From the NCBI GenBank assembly GCA_937883885.1, contig CAKZXL010000098.1, positions 1 through 14,801 of the forward strand: DNA of 14,801 nt, in the 5' to 3' direction. Shown piece by piece: positions 14,373-14,801 of this stretch. This DNA comes from an uncultured Aquincola sp. GTDB lineage: Bacteria > Pseudomonadota > Gammaproteobacteria > Burkholderiales > Burkholderiaceae. Position 1 is the first letter of the stretch; the number at the start of each line of letters is the position of its first letter. The notes beneath the pieces are model-generated. The model had not been told where the DNA came from. It ran no database searches and saw only the letters and a program-made list of their open reading frames with translations. The translations under genes were made by a program, and so were the position numbers.

Positions 14373-14801
14373 TCAGGCGTGGGCGGTCTTGAGCTTGGGC
14401 TGGGCCAGCGCCTCCTGGCGGGCGGCGTCGTATTCCGCCTCGGGCACCGGCACCGCATCGGGGTTGCCCAGGTCCTGCATGCGCACGCGGTAGGTCTCGC
14501 GGGCGGTGAAGCAGGCGATGGCCGAGATGACGCAGATGCCCAGCGTGAGCGAGCCCACGATCAACGGGATGTTGGTGGCCCCCGGCGGCGCCACGGTGGC
14601 AAACAGCGCCGGCAGCATCGCGGTGGCCGCGGTGCCCAGGTTCTGCGAGATGGCCATGGCCGACACCCGGGTGCGGGTGGGAAACAGCTCGGGGTAGAAG
14701 CTGGGGTACACCGCGTTGTAGCCCTGGTACACCAGGCCCCACATCAGCAGCGACAGCACGATGGCCATCGGCACGTTGTGGATGCTGATGGCGTAGAGGT
14801 A
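14373..14801 (-). CDS. MFS metabolite/H+ symporter, C-terminal fragment
   Basis: The last 142 residues of a major facilitator superfamily transporter whose start lies beyond the right edge. The stretch between two late helices, YPELFPTRTRVSAMAISQNL, is characteristic of the metabolite:H+ symporter group (citrate, alpha-ketoglutarate and shikimate permeases such as ShiA). Three membrane helices are visible (around MAIVLSLLMWGLVY, SQNLGTAATAMLPALFA and IPLIVGSLTLGICVISAIACF), followed by a hydrophilic tail of about 45 residues ending in QPKLKTAHA. As the first visible gene of the operon it probably imports the compound handled by the AroE-like, VOC, TIM-barrel and BKACE proteins. A hydroaromatic acid such as quinate or shikimate is the natural guess. 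Its promoter is outside the window. Confidence 0.85.
   Translation of the reverse strand, partial: YLYAISIHNVPMAIVLSLLMWGLVYQGYNAVYPSFYPELFPTRTRVSAMAISQNLGTAATAMLPALFATVAPPGATNIPLIVGSLTLGICVISAIACFTARETYRVRMQDLGNPDAVPVPEAEYDAARQEALAQPKLKTAHA

Noticed and set aside
14342..14458. A 39-residue N-terminal extension of the AroE-like protein
   Set aside because: It is Arg/Pro-rich, overlaps the end of the MFS gene and precedes the normal AroE first strand.
1..14801. CRISPR arrays, insertion sequences, phage genes, tRNA genes, toxin-antitoxin or defence systems
   Set aside because: Reading both strands showed no regularly spaced repeats, transposase or integrase motifs, cloverleaf-like sequences or defence-type domains. 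The nuclease-fold gene alone is not evidence for a defence system.

Overview
The window is a GC-rich bacterial segment with almost no intergenic space. It holds 12 complete protein genes, 2 genes cut by the window edges and 2 gene remnants. I saw no tRNA, rRNA, CRISPR array, insertion sequence or phage gene. A Bug-family (tripartite tricarboxylate transporter) binding protein, a winged-helix/TPR regulator and the very high GC point to a betaproteobacterium of the order Burkholderiales. This placement is inference from gene families, not from a marker gene.

Left block (1-4779). The last 45 codons of an ABC-2 type permease converge on a two-gene minus-strand unit: a FAD-dependent aromatic-ring hydroxylase (1193-2356) followed by a luciferase-like flavin oxidoreductase (128-1123). 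A divergent AraC-family regulator (2514-3473) lies across a 157-bp spacer and is the obvious candidate controller. A DUF445 (YjiN-type) membrane protein starts 4 bp after the regulator ends.

Middle block (4784-10857). Minus-strand genes encode an exported coiled-coil protein with two flanking cysteines, an endonuclease/exonuclease/phosphatase-fold enzyme and an unrecognised four-helix membrane protein. The 3' remnant of an ASCH-domain gene lies between the last two. Further right, a winged-helix regulator with a TolB-like and TPR C-terminus is divergent from a Bug-type periplasmic binding protein that has no TctA/TctB partner here. A second remnant, from an NAD(P)H-binding SDR-like gene, closes the block. 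Spacers here are 89 bp (7107-7195), 184 bp (7886-8069, no gene recognised) and 81 bp (9666-9746).

Right block (10857-14801). Five tightly packed minus-strand genes look like one operon, in transcription order: an MFS metabolite/H+ symporter (5' end outside the window), an AroE-like dehydrogenase, an HPPD-like VOC protein, a 3-dehydroshikimate-dehydratase-type TIM-barrel protein and a BKACE (DUF849) beta-keto acid cleavage enzyme. The layout resembles quinate/shikimate catabolism, in which a hydroaromatic acid is imported, oxidised, dehydrated to protocatechuate and passed to the beta-ketoadipate route. Three points depart from the textbook version. The two halves of the QuiC1-type fusion protein are separate genes. 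The AroE-like enzyme lacks the serines and Asn that bind shikimate. The VOC protein appears to have lost two of its three metal ligands. Together with the BKACE gene, this makes the operon the best candidate in the window for a variant or unassigned pathway.
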